From: Alkalimonas collagenimarina
Lineage (GTDB): Bacteria > Pseudomonadota > Gammaproteobacteria > Enterobacterales > Alteromonadaceae
Direction of reading: 5' to 3'
Length of the DNA stretch: 64,000 bases
Assembly (NCBI RefSeq): GCF_030717845.1
Contig: NZ_JAUZVZ010000003.1
Coordinates: 1 to 64,000, forward strand
In this document: positions 1 through 8,247 of the stretch, in pieces
Layout: each line of letters begins with the position of its first letter
Numbering within the stretch: position 1 is the first letter of the stretch
The notes under the pieces: model-generated
Seen by the model: only the letters and a program-made list of their open reading frames with translations
Told to the model about the DNA's origin: nothing
Databases searched by the model: none
Made by a program: the position numbers and the translations under genes

Positions 1-36
1 CCCGTAGGTGCTTTTTTTTGCTGATAGCAGGCGTGA

Positions 37-249
37 TTAACGCTTGCTGCCCATGCTGAAACGCTTCTTGAAGCGGTCAACACGACCACCAACGTCCAGT
101 ACTTTTTGCTTACCGGTATAGAACGGGTGGCAAGCAGAGCACACATCCAAGTGGATGTCTTTGCACAGTGCTGAACGGGTTTTGAAAGAATTACCGCAAG
201 TACAGGTTGCCGTAATTTCTTGGTATTCTGGGTGAATTCCTGGTTTCAT
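37..249 (-). CDS. rpmE: 50S ribosomal protein L31, zinc-binding type
   Basis: Ribosomal protein of the large subunit central protuberance, 70 residues, the usual length. It carries the four cysteines of the zinc-ribbon form at C16, C18, C37 and C40, so this is the zinc-containing rather than the zinc-free paralogue. The ATG at 249 is preceded by a GAGG-like ribosome site. It is divergent from priA, as in E. coli. Only 36 bases downstream are in the window, and the T-run at 11-18 suggests part of a terminator cut by the window edge. Confidence 0.97.
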   Translation of the reverse strand: MKPGIHPEYQEITATCTCGNSFKTRSALCKDIHLDVCSACHPFYTGKQKVLDVGGRVDRFKKRFSMGSKR

Positions 250-331
250 GGATTACCTCGTTAAGGCCGTATCGCCACTTGGTCGCTTTGCGCCGAGCAC
301 CATACGCAGTTACAGTTCAATTAGGGCGCGT

Positions 332-360
332 AGTTTAATCGTTCTGGTTTATGCTTGCAA
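332..360 (-). promoter_or_regulatory. Candidate sigma-70 promoter for rpmE
   Basis: Reading leftward, TTGCAA (360-355) and TAAACT (337-332) are separated by 17 bases, giving a leader of roughly 75 bases before rpmE. Both hexamers match four of six consensus bases. This is a by-eye match only. Confidence 0.4.
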
Positions 361-496
361 CTAAAAAAACATCAATTAGATCGGGAAACTGGCTGGGTTG
401 GTATTTGTATTGCTATACAGTAGCAGCAACCGATACACTAAGTCATAAACTACGTGCTACCCGCAAACCCATAGCCCAGAAATGTGAGTATTATCA

Positions 497-2674
497 GTGA
501 CTGTGATCCGCGTGGCACTGCCGGTGCCATTACGCCAATCGTTTGATTATCAGCTACCCCCTCCGCTGCAGGTTCAGATCGGTTGTCGGGTTAAGGTGCC
601 TTTTGGTAAACGTGAGCTGGTCGGTGTGGTCTGGCATATTCAGCCAGACGATGCCTTTGCCAGCGATGCATTAAAGTCCGTTTTACACGTTGTGGACGAA
701 GCACCTGTGCTATCGGAGCGACTGTGCCAATTACTCTCTTTTGCAGCCGATTACTACCATCATCCGCTTGGCGAAGTGCTTATTGCTGCGTTGCCGGCTT
801 TGCTGCGGGAAGGCAAGCCCCTACCCGACTGTCAATCACGCTATTATGAGTTAACTGAAGATGGACAAAGCGCCAGCGAAGCAGATTTCAAACGCTCTGC
901 CCGCCAACTGGCGCTATGGCAACACCTGATACAAGGCCCAATCGACGAAAAAGCGTTATTGCAACAGCATGAACGCACCACCTTAAACCAGCTGCTGAAC
1001 AAAGCACTGATCAGATGCCAGCAAAAGCCCTTTGCCCCTTACACGCCGGCAGCGGATCACAACACCGGGTTAAAACTAACCACCGATCAGGCGCTGGTGG
1101 TCAGCCGTATTGTGCAGTCGCAAGGCCAGTTTCAACCTTTTTTACTGGAAGGCATTACCGGCTCGGGTAAAACCGAGGTGTACTTACAAAGCATTTCACC
1201 GCTACTGGCAAAGGGCCAGCAAGTATTAGTACTGGTGCCTGAAATTGGCTTAACGCCTCAAACACTGGCCCGCTTTGCCAACCGTTTTGCCGTACCCGTG
1301 CTGAGCTGGCACTCCGGGCTGACCGATACAGAGCGGCTGAATTGCTGGCAACATGCGGCCACCGGCAGTGCAGCCATTGTGATTGGCACCCGCTCCGCAC
1401 TGTTTTTACGCTTTCGCAAGCTTGGTCTGATTATTGTTGATGAAGAGCATGATTCATCGCTAAAACAACAAGATGGCTTTCGTTACCATGCCCGTGATTT
1501 GGCTGTGAAACGCGCTGCGCTGGAAACCTGCCCGGTGATACTTGGCTCAGCCACGCCCAGCCTTGAGAGCCTGTACAATAGTTTGCAAGGCCGCTTTCAG
1601 CTGCTCACGCTCAGCTCGCGCGCCACCGGCCAACAACTGCCAAAACTAGAACTGATTAATCTGCAACAGCAAACCATGCGCTATGGTCTGGCCGAGCAAT
1701 GCATTCAGCGCATTCACCATACGCTTAAGCAAGGGTTTCAGGTGATGCTGTTTCTGAATCGCCGTGGCTATGCATCTGCCTTAACCTGTCAGGAATGCGG
1801 CTGGCTGAGTGATTGCCATCGCTGCGATGCCAGCATGACCTGGCATAAACAAAGCCGCCAGCTGATATGCCACCACTGCGGGGCTATACGCCCGGTGCCG
1901 AAACAATGTGGCAATTGCGGTAGCACCCGGCTGGTGGCGCTCGGTCAGGGCACCGAGCAACTGGAAGAACAGTTACAACCTTTATTTGCCGATTACCCGC
2001 TGGTACGACTCGACCGCGACAGCACCCGGCGTAAAGGTAGTTTGGATCAGGCATTACAACAAATCGCCGCTGGTGGGCCACAATTGATTGTCGGCACCCA
2101 AATGCTGGCCAAAGGGCATCACTTCCCATTGGTGACATTGGTGGTAATTGTCGATGTCGACGGTGCCTTGTACAGCAGTGACTTTCGGGCGCCAGAGCAA
2201 TTGGCACAGTTGATCACGCAGGTCTCAGGCCGGGCCGGCAGGGCCCAACATGCAGGCAGCGTACTGTTGCAAACCCGTTATCCAGAGCACAGCATGCTGC
2301 AGGATATTCTGCACAATGGTTACGACTCTTTTGCCCGCTTAGCACTGGAAGAACGGCAACAAACCCTGCTTCCGCCTTATTTATCGCTGGCACTGTTTCG
2401 TACCGAGTCGTTACAAGATGACGTGGGCCAACAATGGCTGCAGCAACTGGTTGAGCTCGCCCAAAAGCTGGCACCGGAGATACAGTTACTGGGGCCTATT
2501 CGTGCGCCACTTGAGCGCAAAGCCGGCAAGTATCGCTGGCAATTGCATTGCTATGCCAAGCAACGCCGACCACTGCACCAGCTGTTACAACAACTAATTA
2601 TTGAAGCTGAGCGTTGGCCACTCAGCCGCAAACTACGATGGCAGTTGGATGTTGACCCCATTGATTTAGCTTGA
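497..2674 (+). CDS. priA: Primosomal protein N', replication restart helicase PriA
   Basis: 3'-to-5' DNA helicase that recognises stalled forks and reloads the replicative helicase. 725 residues (E. coli 732). Order: N-terminal 3'-DNA-binding domain, P-loop GITGSGKT at about 219-226, DEEH box at 315-318, then a cysteine-rich zinc region from C431 to about C473 with paired CxxC motifs, then the C-terminal helicase lobe. The start is GTG at 497; a second in-frame GTG lies two codons on, and no strong Shine-Dalgarno decides between them. It is divergent from rpmE and upstream of ftsN, as in E. coli. Confidence 0.97.
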   Translation: MTVIRVALPVPLRQSFDYQLPPPLQVQIGCRVKVPFGKRELVGVVWHIQPDDAFASDALKSVLHVVDEAPVLSERLCQLLSFAADYYHHPLGEVLIAALPALLREGKPLPDCQSRYYELTEDGQSASEADFKRSARQLALWQHLIQGPIDEKALLQQHERTTLNQLLNKALIRCQQKPFAPYTPAADHNTGLKLTTDQALVVSRIVQSQGQFQPFLLEGITGSGKTEVYLQSISPLLAKGQQVLVLVPEIGLTPQTLARFANRFAVPVLSWHSGLTDTERLNCWQHAATGSAAIVIGTRSALFLRFRKLGLIIVDEEHDSSLKQQDGFRYHARDLAVKRAALETCPVILGSATPSLESLYNSLQGRFQLLTLSSRATGQQLPKLELINLQQQTMRYGLAEQCIQRIHHTLKQGFQVMLFLNRRGYASALTCQECGWLSDCHRCDASMTWHKQSRQLICHHCGAIRPVPKQCGNCGSTRLVALGQGTEQLEEQLQPLFADYPLVRLDRDSTRRKGSLDQALQQIAAGGPQLIVGTQMLAKGHHFPLVTLVVIVDVDGALYSSDFRAPEQLAQLITQVSGRAGRAQHAGSVLLQTRYPEHSMLQDILHNGYDSFARLALEERQQTLLPPYLSLALFRTESLQDDVGQQWLQQLVELAQKLAPEIQLLGPIRAPLERKAGKYRWQLHCYAKQRRPLHQLLQQLIIEAERWPLSRKLRWQLDVDPIDLA

Positions 2675-2814
2675 GTACATAAAATCGCATATCAATGCGC
2701 AAAATCTAATCGGCAACATCCGCATACCTCGGCAAAACGACAAACGGCATTGTCCTTTGCCGGCACAACCAGCTAGAATAGCGGTTCGAATTAACTCAGA
2801 TATCGTTGTACAGC

Positions 2815-3345
2815 ATGCCAAGACGTGATTATGTAAAAACAGCACGCCCCAAAACCACTAGCCGCAAAAAAGCACCGGCTAAAGCCCCTTTCCCATGGTT
2901 GCTGATGGTGGCGACTGCGTTGTTGGTACTGCTGTTTGTTTGGTTTTTGTGGACGCTGAATAAGCAAGCGCCAGTACAACAGATGCCGGCGCCAGTACCT
3001 GCTGTGGTGAAGGACGATCTGCCCGAGCGCCCTACCCAAGAGCCTTATCAATACATTGAGGAGCTGGAAAATCGTCAGATCGTGGTCGAAGTTCCTGAAC
3101 TGGAAGCTAAAGGGCCATTCCAGATGCAATGCGCTTCGTTTCGTAGTGAAGAGCAGGCTGATGCCATGCGGGCTCAAATAGCCTTTGCTGGCTTCTCATC
3201 AATCACCCGTCGTACTGAGGGGAGCAATGGCGTTTGGTACCGCGTGGTATTGGGCCCATATGAGAGTCGTCGCCAGGCAGAAGCTGATCGCAATCGTTTA
3301 CGTCGCAATGGTATAAACACCTGTCAGATCTGGAACTGGACTTGA
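2815..3345 (+). CDS. ftsN: Short cell division protein FtsN (SPOR domain)
   Basis: Late divisome protein that triggers septal peptidoglycan synthesis. 176 residues from the ATG at 2815; a TTG three codons upstream is in frame, but MPRRDYV matches the E. coli FtsN start (MAQRDYV). Visible parts: a basic cytoplasmic tail (1-25), one transmembrane helix (about 28-46), an essential-domain-like helix YQYIEELENRQ at 78-88 (E. coli WRYIKELESRQ), and a SPOR domain from about 101. C106 and C170 match the E. coli SPOR disulfide. The long glutamine-rich linker of E. coli FtsN (319 residues) is almost absent. Position between priA and hslV is conserved. Confidence 0.9.
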   Translation: MPRRDYVKTARPKTTSRKKAPAKAPFPWLLMVATALLVLLFVWFLWTLNKQAPVQQMPAPVPAVVKDDLPERPTQEPYQYIEELENRQIVVEVPELEAKGPFQMQCASFRSEEQADAMRAQIAFAGFSSITRRTEGSNGVWYRVVLGPYESRRQAEADRNRLRRNGINTCQIWNWT

Positions 3346-3368
3346 AAACCGCCACCTAAGCCCTTAGA
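3341..3368 (+). promoter_or_regulatory. Candidate sigma-32 heat-shock promoter for hslVU
   Basis: A perfect -35 element CTTGAAA lies at 3341-3347, overlapping the ftsN stop codon. About 12-13 bases later comes a weaker CCCTTAGAT-like -10 (consensus CCCCATNT). Transcription would start near 3375, about 27 bases before hslV. The E. coli hslVU operon is controlled by sigma-32, so the placement makes sense, but the -10 match is only partial. Confidence 0.5.
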
Positions 3369-3399
3369 TCCCAGTCAATCTCATCGTCATAAGGGCTTA
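3357..3399 (+). repeat. 10-bp inverted repeat covering the hslV ribosome site
   Basis: TAAGCCCTTA (3357-3366) and TAAGGGCTTA (3390-3399) are perfect reverse complements separated by 23 bases. The right arm contains AAGGG, the likely Shine-Dalgarno of hslV, six bases before the ATG. In a transcript reading through from ftsN the two arms could pair and mask the ribosome site. Confidence 0.6.
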
Positions 3400-3401
3400 C
3401 C

Positions 3402-3920
3402 ATGACAACCATAGTTTCTGTCCGCCGTAATGGCCAGGTCGCACTCGGCGGCGATGGCCAGGTTTCTCTCGGCAATACCGTAATGAAAGGCAATGCGCGT
3501 AAAGTGCGCCGCCTTTATAAAGATCAGGTTCTGGCTGGATTTGCCGGCGGTACCGCCGATGCTTTTACCTTATTTGAGCGTTTTGAAGCCAAGTTGGAGA
3601 TGCATCAGGGTCATTTGATGCGTGCCGCCGTCGAGCTGGCGAAAGACTGGCGCACCGACCGCATGTTACGCAAGCTGGAAGCACTGTTAGCTGTTGCTGA
3701 TGCCACCTCCTCGTTAATCATCACCGGTAATGGCGATGTCATTCAGCCGGAACACGACTTAATTGCCATTGGCAGCGGCGGGCCCTTTGCCCAGGCGTCC
3801 GCGACGGCTCTGTTGGAAAATACCGATCTTAATGCTGTCGATATCGTTGAAAAAAGCCTTACCATCGCTGGCAATATCTGTGTTTTCACCAATCAGCATC
3901 ACACCATTGAACAATTATAA
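3402..3920 (+). CDS. hslV: ATP-dependent protease subunit HslV (ClpQ)
   Basis: Threonine peptidase of the HslUV two-component protease, a proteasome-like double ring in the cytoplasm. 172 residues. The N-terminal [11 protein letters not shown] leaves the catalytic Thr after methionine removal. Conserved features include [24 protein letters not shown] and GSGGPFAQA near the C-terminus. hslU follows after 12 bases, so the two are co-transcribed. A sigma-32-like promoter and an inverted repeat precede it. Confidence 0.98.
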   Translation: MTTIVSVRRNGQVALGGDGQVSLGNTVMKGNARKVRRLYKDQVLAGFAGGTADAFTLFERFEAKLEMHQGHLMRAAVELAKDWRTDRMLRKLEALLAVADATSSLIITGNGDVIQPEHDLIAIGSGGPFAQASATALLENTDLNAVDIVEKSLTIAGNICVFTNQHHTIEQL

Positions 3921-3932
3921 GCAGGTTAACTT

Positions 3933-5264
3933 ATGTCAGATATGACTCCGAGAGAAATTGTCCATGAGCTGGACCGGCACATCATTGGTCAACATCAGGC
4001 CAAGCGCGCAGTCGCTATTGCCTTACGCAACCGCTGGCGCCGTATGCAGTTACCAGAAGCGCTGCGTCAGGAGGTCACTCCCAAAAATATCCTGATGATT
4101 GGCCCGACTGGTGTCGGTAAAACCGAAATTGCCCGTCGATTAGCAAAGTTGGCCAATGCGCCATTTATCAAGGTAGAAGCCACTAAGTTTACCGAGGTGG
4201 GTTACGTCGGCAAAGATGTAGAGAGCATTATTCGCGACTTGGCCGACAGCGCAGTAAAATTATTGCGTGAGCAGGAGATAGCGAAGAACAAATATCGGGC
4301 AGAAGAAGCCGCTGAAGAGCGCATTCTGGATGCCTTGCTGCCAAGCGGTAGCCGCGATCAGTGGAAAGACGATGCACCAGCGCAAGACAGCAATACCCGT
4401 CAGGTGTTTCGCAAGAAACTACGCGAAGGGCAGTTGGACGATAAAGAGATTGAAATCGATGTCGCACAGCAGCAAATGGGCATTGAAATCATGACCCCTC
4501 CGGGCATGGAAGAGATGACCTCTCAATTACAGAGCATGTTCCAAAACCTAGGCGCGGATCGCAAGAAAAAACGCAAACTGAAAATCAAAGATGCCTTTAA
4601 ACTGCTGGTGGAAGAAGAAGCCAGTCGACTGGTGAATCCAGAAGAATTAAAGCTGCAAGCCGTCGAGTTGGTCGAACAGCACGGTATCGTATTTTTGGAT
4701 GAAGTGGATAAAATCTGTAAACGTGCTGACAGTGGCGGCCCCGATGTCTCACGCGAAGGCGTGCAACGCGACTTACTGCCATTGATTGAAGGCTGCACCG
4801 TCAATACCAAACATGGCATGATCAAGACCGATCACATTTTATTTATCGCCTCAGGGGCCTTTCAGATGAGCAAGCCCTCCGATCTGGTGCCTGAGTTGCA
4901 AGGTCGCCTACCTATCCGGGTCGAACTCTCTGCTCTTACGGCTGATGATTTTGAGCGCGTGCTAACAGAACCGAAGGCATCCCTGACCGAACAAAGCATT
5001 GCTATGCTCGGCACTGAAGGGGTCTCGCTGGAGTTTAAACAGGATGGCATTCGACGTTTAGCTGATGCTGCTTTTCATGTGAATGAAAAAACCGAGAATA
5101 TCGGTGCACGTCGGTTGTACACCGTGATGGAACGCTTGTTGGATGAAGTCTCGTACGAAGCAGCCGATCATACTGGCCAGACCGTGGTTATTGACGCCGC
5201 CTATGTAGATAAACATCTGGATGCTTTAGTACAAGATGAAGATCTGAGTCGCTTTATTCTGTAA
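3933..5264 (+). CDS. hslU: HslUV protease ATPase subunit HslU (ClpY)
   Basis: AAA+ unfoldase that feeds substrates into HslV. 443 residues, normal length. Walker A GPTGVGKT at 57-64, pore motif GYVGKDVES near 90, Walker B FLDE with D256-E257, a sensor region around [15 protein letters not shown], and the conserved C-terminal tail DLSRFIL that docks into HslV pockets. The intermediate (I) domain lies between the Walker motifs. It follows hslV closely and precedes a DUF971 gene. Confidence 0.98.
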   Translation: MSDMTPREIVHELDRHIIGQHQAKRAVAIALRNRWRRMQLPEALRQEVTPKNILMIGPTGVGKTEIARRLAKLANAPFIKVEATKFTEVGYVGKDVESIIRDLADSAVKLLREQEIAKNKYRAEEAAEERILDALLPSGSRDQWKDDAPAQDSNTRQVFRKKLREGQLDDKEIEIDVAQQQMGIEIMTPPGMEEMTSQLQSMFQNLGADRKKKRKLKIKDAFKLLVEEEASRLVNPEELKLQAVELVEQHGIVFLDEVDKICKRADSGGPDVSREGVQRDLLPLIEGCTVNTKHGMIKTDHILFIASGAFQMSKPSDLVPELQGRLPIRVELSALTADDFERVLTEPKASLTEQSIAMLGTEGVSLEFKQDGIRRLADAAFHVNEKTENIGARRLYTVMERLLDEVSYEAADHTGQTVVIDAAYVDKHLDALVQDEDLSRFIL

Positions 5265-5289
5265 AACTGGTTATTGATAAGGACTGACC

Positions 5290-5655
5290 ATGGCCGCGGC
5301 ACCTGCACTGACCCGGTTGCATTACCATCAGCGAAGCAAGCAGTTGGATATATGCTTTGCCGATGGCACTGAAAGCTGCTTAAGCGCAGAGTTTTTGCGG
5401 GTGCACTCACCATCTGCTGAGGTTCAGGGTCATGGCAATCCGAAACTGGTGTTAAATAAATCAGGAGTCGGCATCAGCACAATCGAACCGACCGGACACT
5501 ACGGTGTCCGGATCGTGTTTGATGATGGCCACCAAACCGGCATATTCAGCACGCACTATCTGTATCACCTTTGCCAACATCATCAGGAACTGTGGCAACA
5601 GTACCAAGAAAACGTGGCACAACAACAACAGATCCCGATACGGCTCAAGCTTTAA
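5290..5655 (+). CDS. DUF971 protein (gamma-butyrobetaine hydroxylase-like N-terminal domain)
   Basis: 121-residue soluble protein consisting almost entirely of a DUF971/GBBH-like N-terminal domain: an N-terminal strand pair with FADGTE, then EFLRVHSPSAEVQGHG, VGISTIEPTGHYGVRIVFDDGH and a TGIFSTHYLYHL end. The domain is small, beta-rich and often metal-binding when fused to oxygenases; stand-alone copies have no settled function. The AAGGA ribosome site lies about eight bases before the ATG. It sits 25 bases after hslU, a common gammaproteobacterial arrangement, and overlaps the convergent chemoreceptor by 11 bases. Confidence 0.85.
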   Translation: MAAAPALTRLHYHQRSKQLDICFADGTESCLSAEFLRVHSPSAEVQGHGNPKLVLNKSGVGISTIEPTGHYGVRIVFDDGHQTGIFSTHYLYHLCQHHQELWQQYQENVAQQQQIPIRLKL

Positions 5656-7519
5656 ACCGATCCACCGTTTGGTGCAAACGCGCTGCCTGCATCGCAACTT
5701 CTTCACTTATTTCAGCATTATGCTGTGCTAATTGGTATGAATTTACTGAAATATCACGGATTTTCACCACATTTTGATTCACTTCTGCGGCAACCTGACT
5801 TTGCTCTTCAATAGCTGCTGCAATTTGCGTCGTCATATCCATTATACCGCTGACATCCTCGGTAATTTGCAGTAACAAATTGGTCGCCAACTGTGCTTGG
5901 TCAGCGCTGGATAAGCCCTTCTCACGACAACTCACCATCACCTGCACAATTTGCTGGGTTCGGCCTTGTAAGCCGCTAATGATGTCTTCAATTTGCCGGG
6001 TTGATTCCTGAGTGCGCATCGCTAAATTACGCACCTCGTCTGCCACCACGGCAAAGCCTCGCCCCTGCTCACCCGCACGCGCAGCTTCAATGGCAGCATT
6101 GAGCGCTAGTAAGTTGGTTTGCTCGGCAATGCCTCGGATCACATCCAACACCGAACCTATAGTATGGCCATCCTGCTCTAAGGCTTCTACGACTGACGTC
6201 GCTCCTTGCAATTCAGCCGACAATTGCTGAATACCTAGCACGGTTCGCTCTACCTCCTGCTGACCATGCTGGGCATTATCGTTGGTACTGCTGGCCCGGC
6301 TGGCCGTATTTTCAGTATTGCTGGCGATTTCATTAATGGTAGCGCCCATTTCTGTCACCGCTGTCGCCACCATATCGCTTTCCTGTTGCTGCAACTGCAT
6401 GCCATCACTGGTTTCATTGGTAGACTTTGCCAGTTGTTGAGTGGCGGTATCCAGCATCTCCAGCGCCTGATTGACGTTATTCACCAACTCCTGAAAATCA
6501 CCAATCATGCCATTGACATCCATTGCCAGCGCCGTCATTTCATCCTGGCCTTGCTCCTCAATACGCTGGCGAAAATCATTGTCCCGCCGGATCAAACCAA
6601 CCGTCTGACAAACCGCCATAATTGGCTGCAATATGCTGCGACTGGTCAGAAAAACCAACCCGAGCACCAAGGCCAACACAAACACAAAAAAACCAATGGC
6701 AAGGTTTTGCGTACGATTGACCGCTGCAGTAATGGCTTCTCCTGTGGCTTCAGTCATTTGTTGCAAACTCTGCTCGGTGGCATGAATGGCACTGCGCATC
6801 TCCCCCTGCAAGCCCGAGTTTTGGTCCAGCCCAGCCTGCTGATAAGCCGATACCAGATTAGAAAAAGCGCTCTGGTAATCAGTGCTCAGCTGCTCTATCT
6901 GCTGTCGACTGCCAGCATCGACAATACCGGTTTGAATAAAACGTTGCAGCTGCTGCATATCCTGAGAAAATCGCTGATAATAATCGGCATCTCGACGCAG
7001 TAAGAAATCTTTTTCATGCCGGCGCAGTTGCAACAACAGCGCCATCAGGCGATCATCGGAGCGTTGCTGTATCATCCGCTCTATTTGCTGTGCTGCGGTA
7101 CGTAGTTCCCCTTGCAGTCCTTGCTCTGGAGTCAATCCCATGAACTCATATTGCCGCACTAAGGCACTGAAGCTTCGTTGATACTGCTCGGTCAGCCGAC
7201 TAAACTCCTGCAAGGCTCCCCGATCAATACCATGCCGCTGCAGGCGAGCATCCAAACTGCTGGCTAACTGTTGCATACCACTATAATGCTGCTGCATTCG
7301 ATCCAGATAACGTGCTTCAAATCGAAGCAAAAAATCTTTTTCATGGCGACGAAACATCAATACGTCGGTATTGAGGCGTTGCACACTTTCCTGCGCTTGT
7401 GCCAGACTGGTCAACTGATTACTTTGATAGAAAAGTAACATGAGCATAATCAGCATACCGGCTACCAAAGCTACCCCATTCATCATTAACCGCTGCTTGA
7501 TACTAAATTGTCGAAACAT
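5645..7519 (-). CDS. Methyl-accepting chemotaxis protein with duplicated HBM-type sensor
   Basis: Chemoreceptor of 624 residues. Transmembrane helices at about 11-30 and 273-293 flank a roughly 240-residue all-helical periplasmic sensor. The sensor is internally duplicated: RRHEKDFLLR occurs at 57-66 and 166-175, and a YQ..F..LV...GL....GLQGE(L/M)R segment follows each copy. This fits the helical bimodular (HBM) class, known to sense organic acids, purines and other small ligands in pseudomonads. A HAMP segment and a long cytoplasmic coil follow, with the signalling tip [20 protein letters not shown] at about 461-480. The ligand cannot be told from sequence. Confidence 0.93.
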   Translation of the reverse strand: MFRQFSIKQRLMMNGVALVAGMLIMLMLLFYQSNQLTSLAQAQESVQRLNTDVLMFRRHEKDFLLRFEARYLDRMQQHYSGMQQLASSLDARLQRHGIDRGALQEFSRLTEQYQRSFSALVRQYEFMGLTPEQGLQGELRTAAQQIERMIQQRSDDRLMALLLQLRRHEKDFLLRRDADYYQRFSQDMQQLQRFIQTGIVDAGSRQQIEQLSTDYQSAFSNLVSAYQQAGLDQNSGLQGEMRSAIHATEQSLQQMTEATGEAITAAVNRTQNLAIGFFVFVLALVLGLVFLTSRSILQPIMAVCQTVGLIRRDNDFRQRIEEQGQDEMTALAMDVNGMIGDFQELVNNVNQALEMLDTATQQLAKSTNETSDGMQLQQQESDMVATAVTEMGATINEIASNTENTASRASSTNDNAQHGQQEVERTVLGIQQLSAELQGATSVVEALEQDGHTIGSVLDVIRGIAEQTNLLALNAAIEAARAGEQGRGFAVVADEVRNLAMRTQESTRQIEDIISGLQGRTQQIVQVMVSCREKGLSSADQAQLATNLLLQITEDVSGIMDMTTQIAAAIEEQSQVAAEVNQNVVKIRDISVNSYQLAQHNAEISEEVAMQAARLHQTVDRFKA

Positions 7520-7692
7520 GAGATTGATCCACCTGAGATAAACGTGTTTTCATTAACAATCATAGTCACTCTTCAAAAAAATACAGCTGGTTTCATCAGA
7601 AAACCATGAAATTCCCGAACTTGGAAAATACACTCGCCAATAGTTCCGCTAACCATCTAGCATGCCTAAAAAAATAAACGCGAAGTAACTAC

Positions 7693-7720
7693 TTGAGCTG
7701 CCCTACAGGGCAGTTATACT
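7693..7720 (+). promoter_or_regulatory. Sigma-70 promoter of rraA-hutG with palindromic spacer
   Basis: TTGAGC (7693-7698) and TATACT (7715-7720) are 16 bases apart. The spacer is filled by CTGCCCT-AC-AGGGCAG (7698-7713), a perfect 7-bp inverted repeat with a two-base centre. The promoter match is good (4/6 and 5/6), and the palindrome is ideally placed to act as an operator. Confidence 0.6.
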
Positions 7721-7756
7721 GTCAACACACCCTACCGTATTTCCCAGGAGCACCAG

Positions 7757-8242
7757 ATGGAATACAACACGTCCGAGTTATGTGATCTCTATGCTGATAT
7801 GATCGATGTGGTCGAACCCTTGTTTAGCAACTTCGGAGGTCGTCATTCTTTTGGAGGTCAGGTGCGAACCATCAAATGCTTTGAAGACAATGGCCTCATC
7901 CGTAAAGTACTGGCTGAGTCAGGCATTGGCAAAGTTCTGTTGATTGATGGCGGCGGCTCTACCCGACGTGCACTCATTGATGCCGATACAGCAGCTCTGG
8001 CTGCAAGTCAGGGTTGGGAAGGTATCGTTTGTTATGGCAGCGTTCGTGATGTGGATGCACTGGAAGACTTTGATATTGGCATTCAAGCCATGAATTCCAT
8101 TCCGGTCGGAGCCGATGACAAAAGGTTTGGTGAATTGGATGTGCCGGTGAATTTTGCTGGCGTCACCTTTTTACCCGATGATCATTTATACGCTGATAAT
8201 ACCGGCATTATTTTGTCTCCAGACCCACTCGATATAGAGTAA
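7757..8242 (+). CDS. rraA: Ribonuclease E activity regulator RraA
   Basis: 161-residue trimeric protein that binds RNase E and restrains mRNA decay. The sequence is full length and close to E. coli RraA ([48 protein letters not shown]). It was formerly misannotated as MenG methyltransferase, but it lacks SAM-binding motifs. AGGAG lies 7 bases before the ATG. hutG begins 5 bases after the stop, so a histidine catabolic gene is apparently read from the rraA promoter. Confidence 0.97.
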   Translation: MEYNTSELCDLYADMIDVVEPLFSNFGGRHSFGGQVRTIKCFEDNGLIRKVLAESGIGKVLLIDGGGSTRRALIDADTAALAASQGWEGIVCYGSVRDVDALEDFDIGIQAMNSIPVGADDKRFGELDVPVNFAGVTFLPDDHLYADNTGIILSPDPLDIE

Positions 8243-8247
8243 TTGGC

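Noticed and set aside
6266-7003. Long rightward open frame of 245 codons opposite the chemoreceptor
   Set aside because: Lies wholly antisense to a well-supported chemoreceptor, has low-complexity His/Gln-rich composition and no ribosome site; it mirrors the receptor's codon use.
7757-8242. MenG-type methyltransferase for the RraA protein
   Set aside because: No SAM-binding motif; the sequence matches RNase E regulator RraA.
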